Shown piece by piece: positions 23,168 through 31,542 of a stretch of 64,000 bases of DNA. The position numbers and the translations under genes are program-made. This DNA comes from an uncultured Bryobacteraceae bacterium (GTDB taxonomy: Bacteria; Acidobacteriota; Terriglobia; Bryobacterales; Bryobacteraceae), in NCBI GenBank assembly GCA_938027685.1, contig CALJAM010000001.1, forward strand, positions 1 to 64,000, written 5' to 3'. The notes beneath the pieces are model-generated. The model ran no database searches, was not told where the DNA came from, and saw only the letters and a list, made by a program, of their open reading frames with translations. How positions within the stretch are numbered: position 1 is the first letter of the stretch; every line of letters begins with the position of its first letter.

Positions 23168-24703
23168 ATGATTACGCGGCGTTCGTTCGTGAGTCTTTCC
23201 GTGACGGCGTGGGGCGTCCGCCGAGCGCGGGCGCAGGGGTCGGCACTGCAAAAGGTCGTCATAGAGCCGGGCGAGGCGATCGGCGTGATCCGTCCCGAAC
23301 TGCACGGACACTTTGCCGAGCACCTGGGCACCTGCATTTACGGCGGTCTCTGGGTGGGCAGAAATTCCCCCATCCCGAACATCAACGGCCACCGCAAACA
23401 GGCCGTCGAGTGGTTGCGCGCGCTCGGCATCCCGGTATTGCGCTGGCCCGGCGGTTGCTTCGCTGACGATTATCACTGGCGTGACGGCATCGGGCCGCCC
23501 GAGAAACGGCCCAGACGAGTGAACATTCACTGGGGCAATTACACCGAGGACAACAGCTTCGGTACGCACGAGTTCATCGAACTCTGCCGCCTGATCGGCG
23601 CCGAGCCTTACATCGCGGGCAACGTGGGCAGCGGCACCCCGCAGGAGATGCGGGACTGGGTCGAGTATTGCAATTATCCCTCAGGCAGCACGCTGGCGGA
23701 AGAACGCGCCGCCAACGGTTCCCCTGAGCCGTTCCGCGTCCGTTACTGGGGCGTCGGTAACGAGAACTGGGGTTGCGGCGGCAACATGACGCCCGAGGAG
23801 TACGCCGCGCACTATCGCCGGTTCGCCACCTATCTGCGCGACTTCGGCGATACGCGTCTCTTCCTGATCGCCTGCGGGCCCGGCGGGAACAACCTGGAAT
23901 GGACGCGCCGCTTCATGGAGGCCATGCCCCGGCGCACGCGCATCCACGGCTATGCGATGCACTACTACTCCTCCGGAAAGAATCAAGCCGCCAAATTCAC
24001 CGTAGAGAACCTGCGCGCACAGTTGGCCACATTCTGGGAAATGGAGAAGGCCGTGCTTGAGCAGCGCGCCATGCTCGACCGCTACGACAAGGACCGACGC
24101 ATCGGCTTGCTGGTGGACGAGTGGGGCGTTTGGGACCGCATGGATCCCGAAGAAGAGAAGCGCTACGGGCGGCTCTTCCAGCAGGTCACGATGCGCTCGG
24201 CCCTGGCGGCCGCATTGGGTCTGAACGTCTTCCATCGCCAGGCCGACAAGCTCGTCATGTGCAATCTGGCGCAGACCGTCAACGTGCTGCACGCATTATT
24301 GCTGGCCGACGGGCCACGCTGCATCCGCACGACGACGTACTATGCCTTCGAGCTGATGAAGCCGCATCGGGGAGCCACGGCCCTTCGCGCGCACGTGCCT
24401 GAAGCGCCGCCGCCTTCCCTTTCGGTTTCGGCTTCGCGCCGCCAGGACGAGCTGATGGTGACGCTGGTGAACCCTAAACACGATGCGAGCGTCGAGGTCG
24501 AATGCGTACTTACCACCGGGTCGGTTACGCCGGCGCGGGCGCGGATCCTTCATCACCCCGACTTCAATGCGGCCAACACCTTCGATGCGCCCGATCAGAT
24601 CGTCCCGCGCGATCACGCGGTCACAGCCGCCGGAGCGACGCTACGCGTGACGCTGCCGCCGCTCAGCATCGTAACGGTTCAGGCGCGCCTCGCGGGCGTC
24701 TGA
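23168..24703 (+). CDS. Alpha-L-arabinofuranosidase, GH51 family
   Basis: 511 residues from ATG 23168. A short exported leader (TRRSFVSLSVTAWGVRRARAQ) suggests Tat secretion. The TIM-barrel domain shows PELHGHFAEHLGTCIYGGLW, VLRWPGGCFADDYHW, WGVGNENWG with the acid/base Glu near residue 200, and LVDEWGVW with the nucleophile Glu near 317. A C-terminal beta-sandwich (VTLVNPKHDASVEVECVL onwards) completes the GH51 fold. It removes terminal arabinofuranose from arabinoxylan, arabinan or arabinogalactan. It stands alone, convergent with the SPFH gene, but fits the window's other glycan-processing proteins (sulfatases, TonB receptors). A longer frame begins at 23090 but runs through non-protein-like sequence. 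Confidence 0.93.
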   Translation: MITRRSFVSLSVTAWGVRRARAQGSALQKVVIEPGEAIGVIRPELHGHFAEHLGTCIYGGLWVGRNSPIPNINGHRKQAVEWLRALGIPVLRWPGGCFADDYHWRDGIGPPEKRPRRVNIHWGNYTEDNSFGTHEFIELCRLIGAEPYIAGNVGSGTPQEMRDWVEYCNYPSGSTLAEERAANGSPEPFRVRYWGVGNENWGCGGNMTPEEYAAHYRRFATYLRDFGDTRLFLIACGPGGNNLEWTRRFMEAMPRRTRIHGYAMHYYSSGKNQAAKFTVENLRAQLATFWEMEKAVLEQRAMLDRYDKDRRIGLLVDEWGVWDRMDPEEEKRYGRLFQQVTMRSALAAALGLNVFHRQADKLVMCNLAQTVNVLHALLLADGPRCIRTTTYYAFELMKPHRGATALRAHVPEAPPPSLSVSASRRQDELMVTLVNPKHDASVEVECVLTTGSVTPARARILHHPDFNAANTFDAPDQIVPRDHAVTAAGATLRVTLPPLSIVTVQARLAGV

Positions 24704-24730
24704 GCCCTCCCGGGACCCCGTTCCTCCGCG

Positions 24731-25708
24731 TTACTCGCCGCCACCCTGGTCAGCGATCTGCTTCTTACTGCCTTCCATCAGGTCGAGGAAACGCTCGAAA
24801 ATGCGCGAAAGCGTGTAGCCCAACTCCGCGTCCGAGGAACCGATGGAAACGATGGTGCGGGCGTTCTTCAGAGTCTGGCTGGCCTCGGCCAGACGCGCAG
24901 CCTGCGGCGTCAACAATAGGAGCTCGGGATTGCTTTTGAGCAGAGCCATCTCTTCTTTCTCGAAAGCCAGCCGCATGCGGCTGCGTTTGAGCTCGTCTTC
25001 CGTTCGTCTTTCGGCCAGCGCTGATTCCTGCTCGAGCTGCTGCCGCTTCAGCTCCAGCTTTTTCAGCTCGAGCTGGTGCTCGGCCAGCGCGATCTGCTCC
25101 TCCGCCTCGACACGCGCACGCGCCGCCGATACTCGGGCCTGCTGCTGTAGTTGCTCGGTTTCTTCGAGAATTCTCGCCGATTCGCGTTGCCGCAGAGCCT
25201 CGGCGATGGCGGGATCGGCCGGTTCGATAGTCTGTACCGACAGCGCGACGATCTCGAGCCCGAACCGCGCCGCTTCGCGGCCGAGGCGATCCTGCAGGTG
25301 TGCGGCTAGAGCTTCTCCGGAGAGTTGTTCCACCGGTCGCGGCTCCGTATAGGCGGCCACTGCGCCCTGGATGACGGTCTCGAAGGCCTGGGCCGCCTTG
25401 GCGATCGCATCCGCCTGCCAGCCGCCCGCGCGCACCAGCCCGGCGATGTGTTCCCGCGACGCCGCAAGCGTCACCGCAAGACGGACCCGCACCGCGATGG
25501 CTCCGCGGGAGGTGCTCTCGACGGTCAGCTCGATCTGGTGGGTCGCGGCCGGTATCGCCAGGCTGAAATGACGCGGGTAAAAAAGCCCGGTATGCAAGCG
25601 GATCTCGCCCCGCGATTCTCGCAGAACAAGTTGATCGGGCTTGCGCAGCCGGAGCTCGAACAGCGCCAGCGCGATCACCGCCAGCAGGATCAGGCCGACT
25701 ATCCACAT
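24731..25708 (-). CDS. SPFH/Band 7-type membrane protein
   Basis: About 325 residues. One N-terminal membrane span (WIVGLILLAVIALALFEL) is followed by an SPFH/Band 7 domain at about 25-165 (LTVESTSRGAIAVRVRLAVTL, FGLEIVALSVQTIEPADP). A long Glu/Arg/Gln-rich coiled coil (about 170-265) and a C-terminal assembly segment (ARTIVSIGSSDAELGYTL) complete it. Members oligomerise into membrane microdomain scaffolds or protease regulators. The usual partner NfeD or FtsH-type genes are not adjacent. ATG 25708 has GGGAG eight bases upstream; an in-frame ATG at 25738 has no such site. It lies downstream of the radical SAM gene on the same strand, 143 bases away. Confidence 0.75.
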   Translation of the reverse strand: MWIVGLILLAVIALALFELRLRKPDQLVLRESRGEIRLHTGLFYPRHFSLAIPAATHQIELTVESTSRGAIAVRVRLAVTLAASREHIAGLVRAGGWQADAIAKAAQAFETVIQGAVAAYTEPRPVEQLSGEALAAHLQDRLGREAARFGLEIVALSVQTIEPADPAIAEALRQRESARILEETEQLQQQARVSAARARVEAEEQIALAEHQLELKKLELKRQQLEQESALAERRTEDELKRSRMRLAFEKEEMALLKSNPELLLLTPQAARLAEASQTLKNARTIVSIGSSDAELGYTLSRIFERFLDLMEGSKKQIADQGGGE

Positions 25709-25851
25709 CTCTGGAACTCCCTGGGGCGCATCCGTCATCCGCGGAGTACACTACGAAAGGTCCTCACAGGCTGACACGAGTACCGGAAAGCGCCCGAGTA
25801 AGAAGTATATCGCAGCCGTTCGCGCGACCAGGCTAGCGGCGGGTTGCGCCT

Positions 25852-27822
25852 TCACAGCGCCCGCGTCATCAAGGCCAGGAGGAATCCGACCGCCAGCCGG
25901 AACTCACGAGCTGCGTACCACGCGATCTCGTGCGGACGAAGCAGTGCCTTGACCGGGCGGTGCCGGAGGCGCCAGCGCAGGCGGAGCCAGAACTTCGTCA
26001 GATCGCGGCGTGTTGCTCGGAGTCGACCCACGTGCCATAGCGAGACCCTCTGCCAGGCAAGCTGGAGGCGTGAGGGAACCTCCACCGTCGGCAAACCGGC
26101 CTTCACCTTGCGGTACGCAACTCGCAAATCCTCGATGCGCACGCCTCGGCGCAAGCCGGCCGCCACGCGAGCGGTTTCCTCGAGGACGCGCTTTTCGATT
26201 TCGGAACGAGGCCGAGTCGCCAGCCACACTTCCTCCATTTCCAGCGCCAGTCGGGCGACCCCGACCAGGTAGCGGCTGATTTCGCGTACGCGTCGGGCGA
26301 AGTGGGCAACGCGCCCCTGGCGCGTAAAACCGGGACGTCGGCTGGTGCGGTCCTTCAGACGGAAAATTCCCGTGAGCATCGGGTGCGCGGCCTCGTTGAC
26401 CACGGAATGGCGATACCAGAAAAGGTTGAGGAATAGATCCCAGTACCGGTTCGGCGGAGTACGGCTGAGAATCGCCTTCAGGTTCTCCAGACTGTAAAAC
26501 TCACGCCATGCGTGCTCGTAAGCCTCCCGCCATTCTGCCGCGCTCATGCGGGGGTGAGGCATGCAGGCGTGGCAGGAATCGTACTTGTTGTAGTCCGGAT
26601 CGAGCGGAACACCCTGCTGGACCAGGCGGCGGTGATCCTCGGAGCCGGGCAGCGGAACCATCATGAAGAAGCTGGCTTGATCGGGCTGCACTTCGCGGAT
26701 CAGGCGCTCGACGTCTTCGCGCACACTCTCCGCCGTGTCGTCCGGGAAACCGATGATGTAGCCGACGTGCGTGCGGATGCCCGCCTGCCGCCAGGCCGAG
26801 ATCATGCGCGCGTAATCGTCGGCGCGGTTCTGGGTCTTGCCGGCCTGCGCCAGGTTGCGCGGATTCACGCTTTCCATTCCGATGAAGACGGTCGAACAGC
26901 CGGCCCGTGCAGCCTTCTCCAGGAAGCGGGGAATGCGGTAAGCCGCGACGTCGACTTGCATGACGAATTCCACGCGCAGACCCTCACGTTCGCGCAAGGC
27001 GATCAGACCGTCGAATATCTGCTCCCAGACGGGGTTGCGCGCGAAGTTGTCGTCGGTGAAGAAGTACACCCGGATGCCGTGATCACGGTAGCGCGTGCGG
27101 ATGGAGGCGAGCACGCATTCCGGCGAACGGCAGCGCATTTTGCGTCCCTGCACGTTGATGATGGTGCAGAACGAGCAGCGGAAGGGGCAGCCCCGGCTGC
27201 AATCCAGCGTCGCGTAATCGGCCGAGAGGAATCGCCGCAGCAGGTGGGCATGCACGCGCGGCGGCGGCGCATCCCAGAGGTCGGGCGGCTCTTCCAGGAA
27301 GCGGTAGACCGACTGCAAACGGTCCTCCGCCACGTCTCGCAGCAGCTCAGTCCACCGTCCCTCGATTTCCCCGGCGACCACGCTGACGCCGGCATCGGTC
27401 AGGCGGCGAATCTCCGGCGAGCCATCGGGAAACATGGCCAGCATGCCGCTGACGTGGAAGCCGCCGATCATCACGGGCACGCTTTGGCGCCGCAAGGCCA
27501 GCGCGATGTCCGCGGCGCGTTCGAATTGGTTGCTCTGGACTCCGACCAAGCAAGCCACCGCGCGCTCGCGGGGAGGCCGGTGCGAGCGCACGATTTTGCG
27601 GAGGGGCACCTTGCTTACCGTTTCGTCCACGGCGTGAACCCTAAGCTCCAGCGGCGCCAACGCGCCGCTTTCGCGCACGTGCTCGGTCAAACCGTAAAGA
27701 CAGGCCAGTGTGTTGCTCGGTACGATGCCGCGCCAATGACGGATGACGTAACCTTCGTCGTCGTACTTGGAGGGCTTTATGAGATAAACGTGCAGGATCG
27801 ATCGACTTGCCAGGGACTTCAC
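25852..27822 (-). CDS. B12-binding-type radical SAM protein
   Basis: 656 residues. The N-terminal 170 residues look like a cobalamin-binding Rossmann domain (LHVYLIKPSKYDDEGYVI, VPVMIGGFHVSG, VSVVAGEIEGRW). The radical SAM barrel follows with CSRGCPFRCSFC at about 205-217, holding the CxxxCxxC cluster ligands, then YFFTDDNFARNP, VFIGMESVNPRN and HVGYIIGFPDDT. A C-terminal domain of about 200 residues is Arg/Leu-rich and ends in two amphipathic or membrane-associated helices. Such proteins methylate or rearrange unactivated carbons of lipids or natural products; the substrate is unknown. The start is GTG 27822. The gene is third in a run with a HAD phosphatase and a methyltransferase, suggesting a common modified metabolite or lipid. 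Confidence 0.85.
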   Translation of the reverse strand: MKSLASRSILHVYLIKPSKYDDEGYVIRHWRGIVPSNTLACLYGLTEHVRESGALAPLELRVHAVDETVSKVPLRKIVRSHRPPRERAVACLVGVQSNQFERAADIALALRRQSVPVMIGGFHVSGMLAMFPDGSPEIRRLTDAGVSVVAGEIEGRWTELLRDVAEDRLQSVYRFLEEPPDLWDAPPPRVHAHLLRRFLSADYATLDCSRGCPFRCSFCTIINVQGRKMRCRSPECVLASIRTRYRDHGIRVYFFTDDNFARNPVWEQIFDGLIALREREGLRVEFVMQVDVAAYRIPRFLEKAARAGCSTVFIGMESVNPRNLAQAGKTQNRADDYARMISAWRQAGIRTHVGYIIGFPDDTAESVREDVERLIREVQPDQASFFMMVPLPGSEDHRRLVQQGVPLDPDYNKYDSCHACMPHPRMSAAEWREAYEHAWREFYSLENLKAILSRTPPNRYWDLFLNLFWYRHSVVNEAAHPMLTGIFRLKDRTSRRPGFTRQGRVAHFARRVREISRYLVGVARLALEMEEVWLATRPRSEIEKRVLEETARVAAGLRRGVRIEDLRVAYRKVKAGLPTVEVPSRLQLAWQRVSLWHVGRLRATRRDLTKFWLRLRWRLRHRPVKALLRPHEIAWYAAREFRLAVGFLLALMTRAL

Positions 27823-27897
27823 AGTAGCATCCCGATTCCCTCTAGCGTACTACATCGCGGACGCCTGCGGCAGGAAATTTTTCGGATTTTCTCGAGC

Positions 27898-29349
27898 TCA
27901 CTCGCGCGGCGCTAACCGGATCATGCTGAGGTTCACGGTGAAGATCCGGTCGTCACCCTCAGCTCGCCATGCCGGGCCGGCGCGGATCTCCAGCAGGTAT
28001 TCATCCGCCGAGGGCAGGTCGGCCTCGTAAATGAACAGACCCGGCCGCTCGAGCGTCTTGCGCGGCAGTGCCCGGTCGCCGACGCGCACCGCGACCCAAA
28101 CCGGCTTGCCGCTGCGGAAGGCCTCCGGATGCGCGTACCCGCGAATCCGCAGACGCTGCGGCCGCGGATCCTGCCGCACCAGGCGGGCACGGGCTCGCTC
28201 GCCCATCCACCGGTACCGGTTGCCGAAAACGCCTTCCAGCTGGTAAAACCCTTCGCCCAAAAGCCGTTCGTGTCCCGGCCTGGAAAAGTCGATCATATCG
28301 TCGCGATCCTCGGGATAGAGCTCTTTCTTTTCCGCCGAGGGCAACAGATTGTAGACGCCTCCCTCGAGTGCCGCCCGGTAACCGCACTGGCGACAGACCA
28401 GGGTCTCCTGTTCGTCGCGTTTGAACTCGCCGCGGCAGTCCGGACACTGGAGCAACCGCTCGAAGCAGTCCTGCGACCACGGGACTGGCTCTCGCGAGCC
28501 TGCCTTCCTGCACACGGCGGCCAGCGTGCCACCCAGCAAATGCGCTGCTCGCCAAAGCGAACGGTACGGGTCGAGGCGAACGGCGAGTCGTTTCAGCCCT
28601 CTCTCGAGCGGACCGTTCTCGGGTACGAGGATTTCGGACCGGCATTCGGCGAAGTGCCGCGCAAGCATCCGGCTCCAATCCCGTAGATACAGGGAGTGAT
28701 TCTGGCGGATGCCGAAGCTCTCTTCCTGCTCGGCGCCGATCACGTCGCGCACCAGGAAACCGAGCAGGCCCCAGTGATAGAGCCGCCGCTCCCACGGCTT
28801 CATGCGGTCGTAGTAGGGGCAGCGGTACAGGCGCAACGAAAGCAGCCGGCGCAGGGGCTCCTCAGCGAACACGAAAACACCGCCGGGAGCCAGCACGCGC
28901 TTCACCTCCAGGATGACGGCCTCGATATCCATGAACTGACTGAGCATCTGGAAGGCCGCGACCACGCGCAGAGCGCCGTCGCGAAAAGGGAGGCGAACCG
29001 CGTCACCGGCCACGCGCACAGGTGCGCGCGCCAGGCCCCAGTATTCCTGTAAGGCCACGCCCCACCGTAGGGCGTCGGCGGAGAGGTCCAGCGCGAAGCC
29101 TTCCGCCCCGAATTCGTTCACCAGCAGGTAGCTGGTGTGACCGACGTTGGCGCCGATCTCAAGAAAGGGCGAGGCGGGAGCGATCCATTCCCAGTGCCGA
29201 CGCAGAAAATCGCCGCGCCTTTGATTCTCTTCTTGGTAGACGTTGAGGGCCCGCTCGGGTTCGCCCAGCGAAGCGAAGTTGTGAAACTCGACCTCGGCGC
29301 GCTTGACCGCCAGACTTTGCGCTTCCCGGGACCGAGGCGGTTGGCTCAT
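27898..29349 (-). CDS. SAM methyltransferase with zinc ribbon and beta-rich tail
   Basis: 483 residues in three parts. First, a class I methyltransferase at about 60-180 (LEIGANVGHTSYLL as the SAM loop, then VAAFQMLSQFMDIE and LAPGGVFVFAEEPL). Second, a Trm112-like zinc ribbon near 310-340 (CPDCRGEF, CRQCGYRAALEGGVYNLLP). Third, a beta-rich C-terminal domain (LRIRGYAHPEAFRSGKPVWVAV, then YLLEIRAGPAWRAEG) that looks like a small immunoglobulin-like sandwich. The ATG overlaps the HAD gene stop (ATGA) and the radical SAM gene follows after 75 bases. Substrate unknown; glycan or lipid methylation is inferred from the extra domain. The second methyltransferase at 54880-56184 has a comparable tail. 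Confidence 0.8.
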   Translation of the reverse strand: MSQPPRSREAQSLAVKRAEVEFHNFASLGEPERALNVYQEENQRRGDFLRRHWEWIAPASPFLEIGANVGHTSYLLVNEFGAEGFALDLSADALRWGVALQEYWGLARAPVRVAGDAVRLPFRDGALRVVAAFQMLSQFMDIEAVILEVKRVLAPGGVFVFAEEPLRRLLSLRLYRCPYYDRMKPWERRLYHWGLLGFLVRDVIGAEQEESFGIRQNHSLYLRDWSRMLARHFAECRSEILVPENGPLERGLKRLAVRLDPYRSLWRAAHLLGGTLAAVCRKAGSREPVPWSQDCFERLLQCPDCRGEFKRDEQETLVCRQCGYRAALEGGVYNLLPSAEKKELYPEDRDDMIDFSRPGHERLLGEGFYQLEGVFGNRYRWMGERARARLVRQDPRPQRLRIRGYAHPEAFRSGKPVWVAVRVGDRALPRKTLERPGLFIYEADLPSADEYLLEIRAGPAWRAEGDDRIFTVNLSMIRLAPRE

Positions 29350-30026
29350 CGCAACAACGCCTCCACCTCCAGTTGCCTTAAATCATCCAGCAGCAGATCT
29401 GGTCGGAGGGCGGCCAGCTCCTGCTTGGGCGTAACCCCCGTGGCGACGGCTACAGCCCGGATGCGATTGGCTCGAGCCGCTTCGATATCGGCCGGAGCGT
29501 CGCCCACCAGGCTGACCGGTTCTCCGCGCCGCCACAGGCCGCGTCGCCGGGCCTCCACGAGCGCGAGCCTCGCCAGACCGGCTCGCGTTCTGCTCATTTC
29601 GCCGAAGGCCCCAAAACGGAAATAGCGCCGCAGACCTGCGCGCTCCATCTTCTTCCAGCCGATGCGCGTCAGGTTGCCGGTCACCAGTCCCATCGCAGCG
29701 CCCCGCGCCTCGAGCGCCGCCAGCAGCCGACGTACCCCGGGGCAAGTCTTACGGCTCAGGTCGGGGCAGGATCGCACATAGATGGCTTCCGCCGTGCGCA
29801 GAATCTGAGGCATCGCCTCCCGGATGAGGCGCGCAGGGGCAGCGGCCTGCCGCAACATGCGCGCGATGATGTCCGGATCGAGCATGCCGTGTAGCGGGAT
29901 GTGGTCGGTCGTGGTCGTGATACCCGTGACGCGGCGGACGGCTTCGATCAGCGCGAGGCGATGATGGGGACCGGTGCGTCGCAGCAGGGTTCCGTCGATA
30001 TCGAACAGCACCAGCGCCGAGGACAC
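29346..30026 (-). CDS. HAD-superfamily phosphatase (phosphoglycolate phosphatase-like)
   Basis: 226 residues from GTG 30026, the first start codon before the catalytic motif; the longer frame to 30551 is antisense to the macro-domain gene. HAD motif I is FDIDGTLL at 8-15 with both catalytic Asp residues, motif II is LVTGN near 117, and motif IV is VSLVGDAPADIEAA near 175. A helical cap sits between motifs I and II. It should hydrolyse a small phosphate ester. It is first in a minus-strand run with the methyltransferase and radical SAM genes, and divergent from the macro-domain gene with only 21 bases between the starts. Confidence 0.85.
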   Translation of the reverse strand: MSSALVLFDIDGTLLRRTGPHHRLALIEAVRRVTGITTTTDHIPLHGMLDPDIIARMLRQAAAPARLIREAMPQILRTAEAIYVRSCPDLSRKTCPGVRRLLAALEARGAAMGLVTGNLTRIGWKKMERAGLRRYFRFGAFGEMSRTRAGLARLALVEARRRGLWRRGEPVSLVGDAPADIEAARANRIRAVAVATGVTPKQELAALRPDLLLDDLRQLEVEALLR

Positions 30027-30035
30027 ATCTACTAA

Positions 30036-30043
30036 GATATAAC
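30036..30043. promoter_or_regulatory. Shared divergent -10 region, HAD / macro-domain genes
   Basis: GATATAAC in a 21-base divergent gap. On the plus strand TATAAC ends four bases before ATG 30048; on the minus strand TTATAT ends about ten bases before GTG 30026. Both messages would be leaderless or nearly so. Confidence 0.35.
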
Positions 30044-30047
30044 TGCC

Positions 30048-30605
30048 ATGGAGCGACGGTTCCCGGGCGGCAAGGTGCTCAGACTGGTGATCGGCGACAT
30101 CACGCGCGTGCCCGCCGACGCGATCGTCAACGCGGCCAATTCCGCCCTTCGCGGCGGAGGCGGGGTGGACGGCGCGATCCACCGTGCGGGCGGACCTTCG
30201 ATCATGCAAGAGTTGGACGAAATCCGGGCTCGGCAGGGCGGGTGTCCCACTGGTAGCGCGGTGGTGACGGGCGCGGGCAATTTGCCCGCGCGCTACGTCT
30301 TCCACGCAGTAGGACCGATCTGGCGCCGAGGCACGCACAACGAGCCGGCCCTGCTGGCCTCCTGCTATCGCACCTGCCTTGCTCTGGCCGAGGAACGCGG
30401 CCTGAGTACAATCAGCTTCCCCTCGATCTCCACCGGCGCCTATGGTTATCCCGTGCGGGAAGCCGCCTCGATAGCCATCCAGGAGGTCTGCCGGCACCTC
30501 GAGCGGCCCGAGACACGCCTGCGCGAGGTGACTTTCGTGCTCTTCGACCAAGCCACCTGGGAGGCTTACGCCGAGGCTTTACGGCAGCGTGCGCCTGTAG
30601 AATAG
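30048..30605 (+). CDS. Macro-domain protein (ADP-ribose binding/hydrolase)
   Basis: 185 residues, a stand-alone macro domain of the MacroD/YmdB type. The key block IVNAANSALRGGGGVDGAIH (residues 26-45) has the Asn-Ala-Asn and the catalytic Gly-Gly-Val-Asp-Gly loop of O-acetyl-ADP-ribose and mono-ADP-ribosyl hydrolases, and FPSISTGAYGYP near 125 is the second ligand loop. It should act in the cytoplasm on ADP-ribose derivatives. No ADP-ribosyltransferase or sirtuin was recognised nearby. The last codons and stop lie inside a 21-bp tandem duplication, so the end of the gene is also the promoter region of the next. Confidence 0.93.
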   Translation: MERRFPGGKVLRLVIGDITRVPADAIVNAANSALRGGGGVDGAIHRAGGPSIMQELDEIRARQGGCPTGSAVVTGAGNLPARYVFHAVGPIWRRGTHNEPALLASCYRTCLALAEERGLSTISFPSISTGAYGYPVREAASIAIQEVCRHLERPETRLREVTFVLFDQATWEAYAEALRQRAPVE

Positions 30606-30629
30606 CTACGTGCGCCTGTAGAATAGCTA
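30588..30629. repeat. Perfect 21-bp tandem duplication across a stop codon and -10 box
   Basis: Two identical adjacent 21-base copies, 30588-30608 and 30609-30629. The first contains the macro-domain stop codon. Each copy contains TAGAAT, which resembles a -10 hexamer; the second ends nine bases before ATG 30634 and is well placed to drive the next gene. The exact identity of the copies indicates a recent duplication. Confidence 0.85.
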
Positions 30630-30633
30630 TTGG

Positions 30634-31134
30634 ATGCAGGTCGTCCAGGCCGGGCAGCACAAGTACATCTGGCTCGAGCTCGATCCCAACGTTCTGGCCG
30701 ACGTCGCACGGCAGGCCGGTTTCCAGTGCCAGGTGCAGGAGCTGAAACGCGCCCTAGCCATGTCGCTTTCCACGCCGGGACGCAAAGCGCCCCTGCTGCT
30801 GTTTGACGCTTCCGACCCGGGCAACCTCGGCTGGTTCTCACGTTGCCAGTTTTACGTGGACGGGCAGACGGGGGTGGTGCTCCAGACGCCTCTGCTGATC
30901 GCCAACTGCCGTGACCCCTCCGGCCGCATTCTGCGCGACGCGATTCGCGTGCAGGTGCTCAAGGAGCTGCCGGTAAGCTTTCGGCTGCCCGGCCGACAAC
31001 CGGTAACCGAACAGATGGTCTACGCCCTGGTTTACAATTTTCTGCACGCCTTGTTGAACGTCGGCGTGGGCGTCTGCGGCGGCCCCGTGGTCAAACCGCT
31101 GGCCGGCCGCACCGAAAGCGTCACGTCGGCCTGA
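30634..31134 (+). CDS. Hypothetical protein, family not recognised
   Basis: 166 residues, soluble, with mixed strands and helices. Codon use is like its neighbours and the composition is protein-like. Visible features are a Trp-Leu-Glu start (HKYIWLELDPN), LLLFDASDPGNLGWFSR near residue 54, and a C-terminal Gly/Val-rich stretch with one Cys (LLNVGVGVCGGPVV) that could be a short hydrophobic helix. No catalytic motif was identified. No ribosome-binding site is visible, but a TAGAAT hexamer nine bases upstream supports a leaderless start at this ATG. It lies between the macro-domain gene and a convergent cupin. Confidence 0.7.
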   Translation: MQVVQAGQHKYIWLELDPNVLADVARQAGFQCQVQELKRALAMSLSTPGRKAPLLLFDASDPGNLGWFSRCQFYVDGQTGVVLQTPLLIANCRDPSGRILRDAIRVQVLKELPVSFRLPGRQPVTEQMVYALVYNFLHALLNVGVGVCGGPVVKPLAGRTESVTSA

Positions 31135-31157
31135 CGGCCCTGCCCGCGCCGTGCAGT

Positions 31158-31502
31158 TCAACTCTTGCCGCTCTTGATCAACAGCAACAGTACGACCGCG
31201 TCCGTGCGCGCAACGAGACTATGCGGCAACTGCGCGGACATCCATACCCAGGCGCCAGCCTGGGCCTCCCGCCGCTCGGAGCCCAGCGTTAAACCCACCT
31301 GCCCTTCCAAGACGTGGAGCACCGCGGGCGAGGAGGCCGTGTGCTCGGAAAGCTCCTGGCCGGCGGCGAAACCGAACAGCACCACCTTGAGCTGCGCGTC
31401 ATCGTGCAGTGTCCGGCTCAGAATGCCATCCTTGGGGATGGTGACTTGCTCCCGCAGATCCTCGATGAAACGGTAGTTCACGCCTCTGTCCTCCGCCCGC
31501 AT
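31158..31502 (-). CDS. Small cupin-like protein
   Basis: 114 residues from ATG 31502. The beta-barrel pattern of one cupin domain is present (LKVVLFGFAAGQELSEHTASSPAVLHVLEG in two halves, then MSAQLPHSLVARTDAVVLL). Only some metal-ligand positions are kept: His in EHTAS and His in LPHSL, whereas the Glu of motif 1 is not in the usual place. This variant is common in stress- or energy-related small cupins whose chemistry is unknown. The longer frame from 31541 overlaps the divergent priA gene. The start is only a few bases from that of priA, so the two promoters must overlap. Confidence 0.75.
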   Translation of the reverse strand: MRAEDRGVNYRFIEDLREQVTIPKDGILSRTLHDDAQLKVVLFGFAAGQELSEHTASSPAVLHVLEGQVGLTLGSERREAQAGAWVWMSAQLPHSLVARTDAVVLLLLIKSGKS

Positions 31503-31542
31503 TAGGATGGAAGAAGGCTGCCGGCGAGCCGCACACCGCATT

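Noticed and set aside
26512-27915. 467-codon plus-strand open frame
   Set aside because: Antisense to the radical SAM gene, which has an intact CxxxCxxC site and continuous fold.
29346-30551. Longer HAD start at 30551
   Set aside because: The extra 175 codons are antisense to the macro-domain gene. Only the part from GTG 30026 fits the HAD fold.
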